A stretch of 64,000 nucleotides of DNA. Origin: Paenibacillus sp. TCA20. GTDB lineage: Bacteria > Bacillota > Bacilli > Paenibacillales > Paenibacillaceae. The stretch is from NCBI RefSeq assembly GCF_000732325.1, contig NZ_BBIW01000013.1, forward strand, positions 62,001-126,000, in the 5' to 3' direction. Below are positions 62,865 to 64,000 of the stretch, piece after piece (position 1 is the first letter of the stretch; each line of letters opens with the position of its first letter). Below the pieces are notes generated by a model, which was not told the DNA's origin, made no database searches, and saw nothing but the letters and a program-made list of their open reading frames with translations. The position numbers were made by a program, and so were the translations under genes.

Positions 62865-63860
62865 GTGGGAGATAACAATCGAAAAATGAAGCGAAGCTCA
62901 AAAGCTCCCAGCCGGTCCGGTAGCCAGAAACGGGTGCTTGACAAGGGAGGCCATATACAGCAAACCGGAAAAATAAAGCCGCTGAAGAAGCGTCGATTAA
63001 CCAAACGAACGATTAAAAATCGCCGGACAACATCCCGAAATTCGGTCGAATCAGCTCAGCTGATCGCTGAGCAATCAGATCGTAATCACCTGAAACCTGA
63101 GGGACAGGAATCTGTCATTCATGAGCCAGTAGTCTCTGTCATAATTCCTGCAATGAATGAAGAAGCATTGATTGCCCGCGTCATTCGGGAAGCAAAGAGA
63201 ATCCATTCTTCCACGGAAGTGATCGTTGTTGTCAATGGTTCTACGGATCAGACAGAAGCGAGAGCCATAGCAGCAGGAGCTCGTATTATCACTTACTCAG
63301 AAGCTCTCGGTCATGATGTCGGAAGGCAAATCGGTGCCGATGCAGCTGCAGGGCAGGTGCTGCTCTTCATTGATGGGGATATGCTGATCCCTGCTCAGGA
63401 ATTGAAGCCCTTTGTTAATGCTGTATTGTCCGGAATCGATATTGCATTGAACGATTATAATGGCCCCGTTCGTACAGTGCCGGTTCATCCGGTCGTGGAA
63501 GCAAAGCACGCACTGAATACCATGCTCGGTCGATCGGATTTGAAGGGAGCCTCCATGACGGCCGTGCCGCATGCGATCAGCAGAACTGCATTTGAAATGC
63601 TCAAGGAAGGGGCATTACAGATACCTCCGTTAGCTCAGTCCATGGCGATCAAGCAGGGACTTCTCGTCAAAGCCGTCCATCGCGTGCCTGTTGGGAGATT
63701 AAATCCGCTAAGAAGAAAGGATCAACATAACCAAGACCTATTGACCGGCATTGTTCTAAGAGATCATGAAGAAGCTGTTCGCTGGCTAACGCTGCATCAA
63801 GGAAGCCGCGGCGGATTTACGGATCTCCACAGGGCAAGGCACTTGGTAAGAGCGAGGTGA
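62865..63860 (+). CDS. Family 2 glycosyltransferase with a very basic N-terminus
   Basis: The 331-residue protein starts at GTG 62865, 8 bases after AAGGAGG. Residues 1-65 are rich in Lys and Arg with no predicted fold. The GT-A domain begins VVSVIIPAMNEEALIARVIREA, has VVVNGSTDQTE and the metal motif VLLFIDGDMLI. It belongs to the glycosyltransferase 2 family; donor and acceptor are unknown. Its place right after the repeat protein suggests that it may modify that protein or a surface glycan. Confidence 0.82.
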   Translation: MGDNNRKMKRSSKAPSRSGSQKRVLDKGGHIQQTGKIKPLKKRRLTKRTIKNRRTTSRNSVESAQLIAEQSDRNHLKPEGQESVIHEPVVSVIIPAMNEEALIARVIREAKRIHSSTEVIVVVNGSTDQTEARAIAAGARIITYSEALGHDVGRQIGADAAAGQVLLFIDGDMLIPAQELKPFVNAVLSGIDIALNDYNGPVRTVPVHPVVEAKHALNTMLGRSDLKGASMTAVPHAISRTAFEMLKEGALQIPPLAQSMAIKQGLLVKAVHRVPVGRLNPLRRKDQHNQDLLTGIVLRDHEEAVRWLTLHQGSRGGFTDLHRARHLVRAR

Positions 63861-63870
63861 GCAGAACCGG

Positions 63871-64000
63871 ATGGGGACGAGAAGGATGGCTGTACGAATG
63901 AAGAGTTCGCGCGGGCTGAAGAAGCCGGAGAGCAGGAAGTCAAAATCACCAGGCAAAAAGAGGAAGTTGTCTGCTTCAGCACCATTACATTTAACCTTGC
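63871..64000 (+). CDS. Start of a gene with a basic N-terminus (partial)
   Basis: ATG 63871, 10 bases after GAGGTGA, opens a frame that runs off the window after 43 codons. The visible part is again full of Lys, Arg and Ser (MGTRRMAVRMKSSRGLKKPE, then KSKSPGKKRKLS), like the glycosyltransferase before it. The product cannot be named from this end. It is 10 bases from the previous stop, so it is in the same operon. Confidence 0.6.
   Translation, partial: MGTRRMAVRMKSSRGLKKPESRKSKSPGKKRKLSASAPLHLTL

Overview
The window looks like chromosome of a spore-forming Firmicute close to Paenibacillus. Supporting signs are strong AGGAGG-type ribosome sites, frequent TTG and GTG starts, a SAM-I (S-box) riboswitch, DnaB/DnaI-type primosome genes, HemQ, KtrAB, the KinA inhibitor Sda, a YjcZ sporulation peptide and YheC/YheD coat-associated ATP-grasp proteins. 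No rRNA, tRNA, CRISPR array, prophage or complete insertion sequence was seen. Most of the window is ordinary core genome.

Layout. 1-12.7 kb: a partial gene end, ctaA, a HEPN-domain protein, the riboswitch-controlled metNIQ methionine importer, an SDR enzyme, an Fe-S/redox cluster (NifU-like yutI, yuzB, yutJ), mqnE, yutM, a broken methyltransferase remnant and small unknown genes. 12.8-26 kb: tail-to-tail ppk1 and ppx, with ppk1 preceded by three Pho-box-like repeats; a short YheC/YheD protein; sda behind a DnaA-box cluster (too short for routine ORF calling); a zinc-ribbon gene; a yumC/yumB redox pair; hemQ; yuiB; dnaB-dnaI. 26-38 kb: a 52-residue membrane protein, trxA, uvrC, a CPBP protease, ktrB-ktrA behind an attenuator-like leader, and sdhCAB with a LysR neighbour. 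38-50.6 kb: a set of mostly co-directional small-molecule enzymes, transporters, a CheX protein, a DEAD-box helicase and ecsAB. 50.7-64 kb: YjcZ, an aminotransferase, a PPOX protein with a divergent MocR regulator, an AIM24-type protein, an AraC regulator, a 34-residue arginine-rich peptide, psd, a full-length YheC/YheD protein, and a surface-type locus.

Two things stand out. First, a miniature inverted-repeat element family appears three times: an 86-bp copy, a 118-bp copy and a 36-bp remnant. The terminal repeat is 15-16 bp, and the two larger copies have matching 4-bp flanks (AACG and AACT) that look like target-site duplications. Second, the last 5 kb holds a protein built of 88 decapeptide repeats in unbroken register. 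One missing base near 61589 splits it into two ORFs. It is followed by a glycosyltransferase with a very basic N-terminus and by another gene that starts the same way. This is the best candidate in the window for a poorly described system, probably for the cell or spore surface; that role is inference.

All functions are read from motifs and remembered family features. No search or structure prediction was run.
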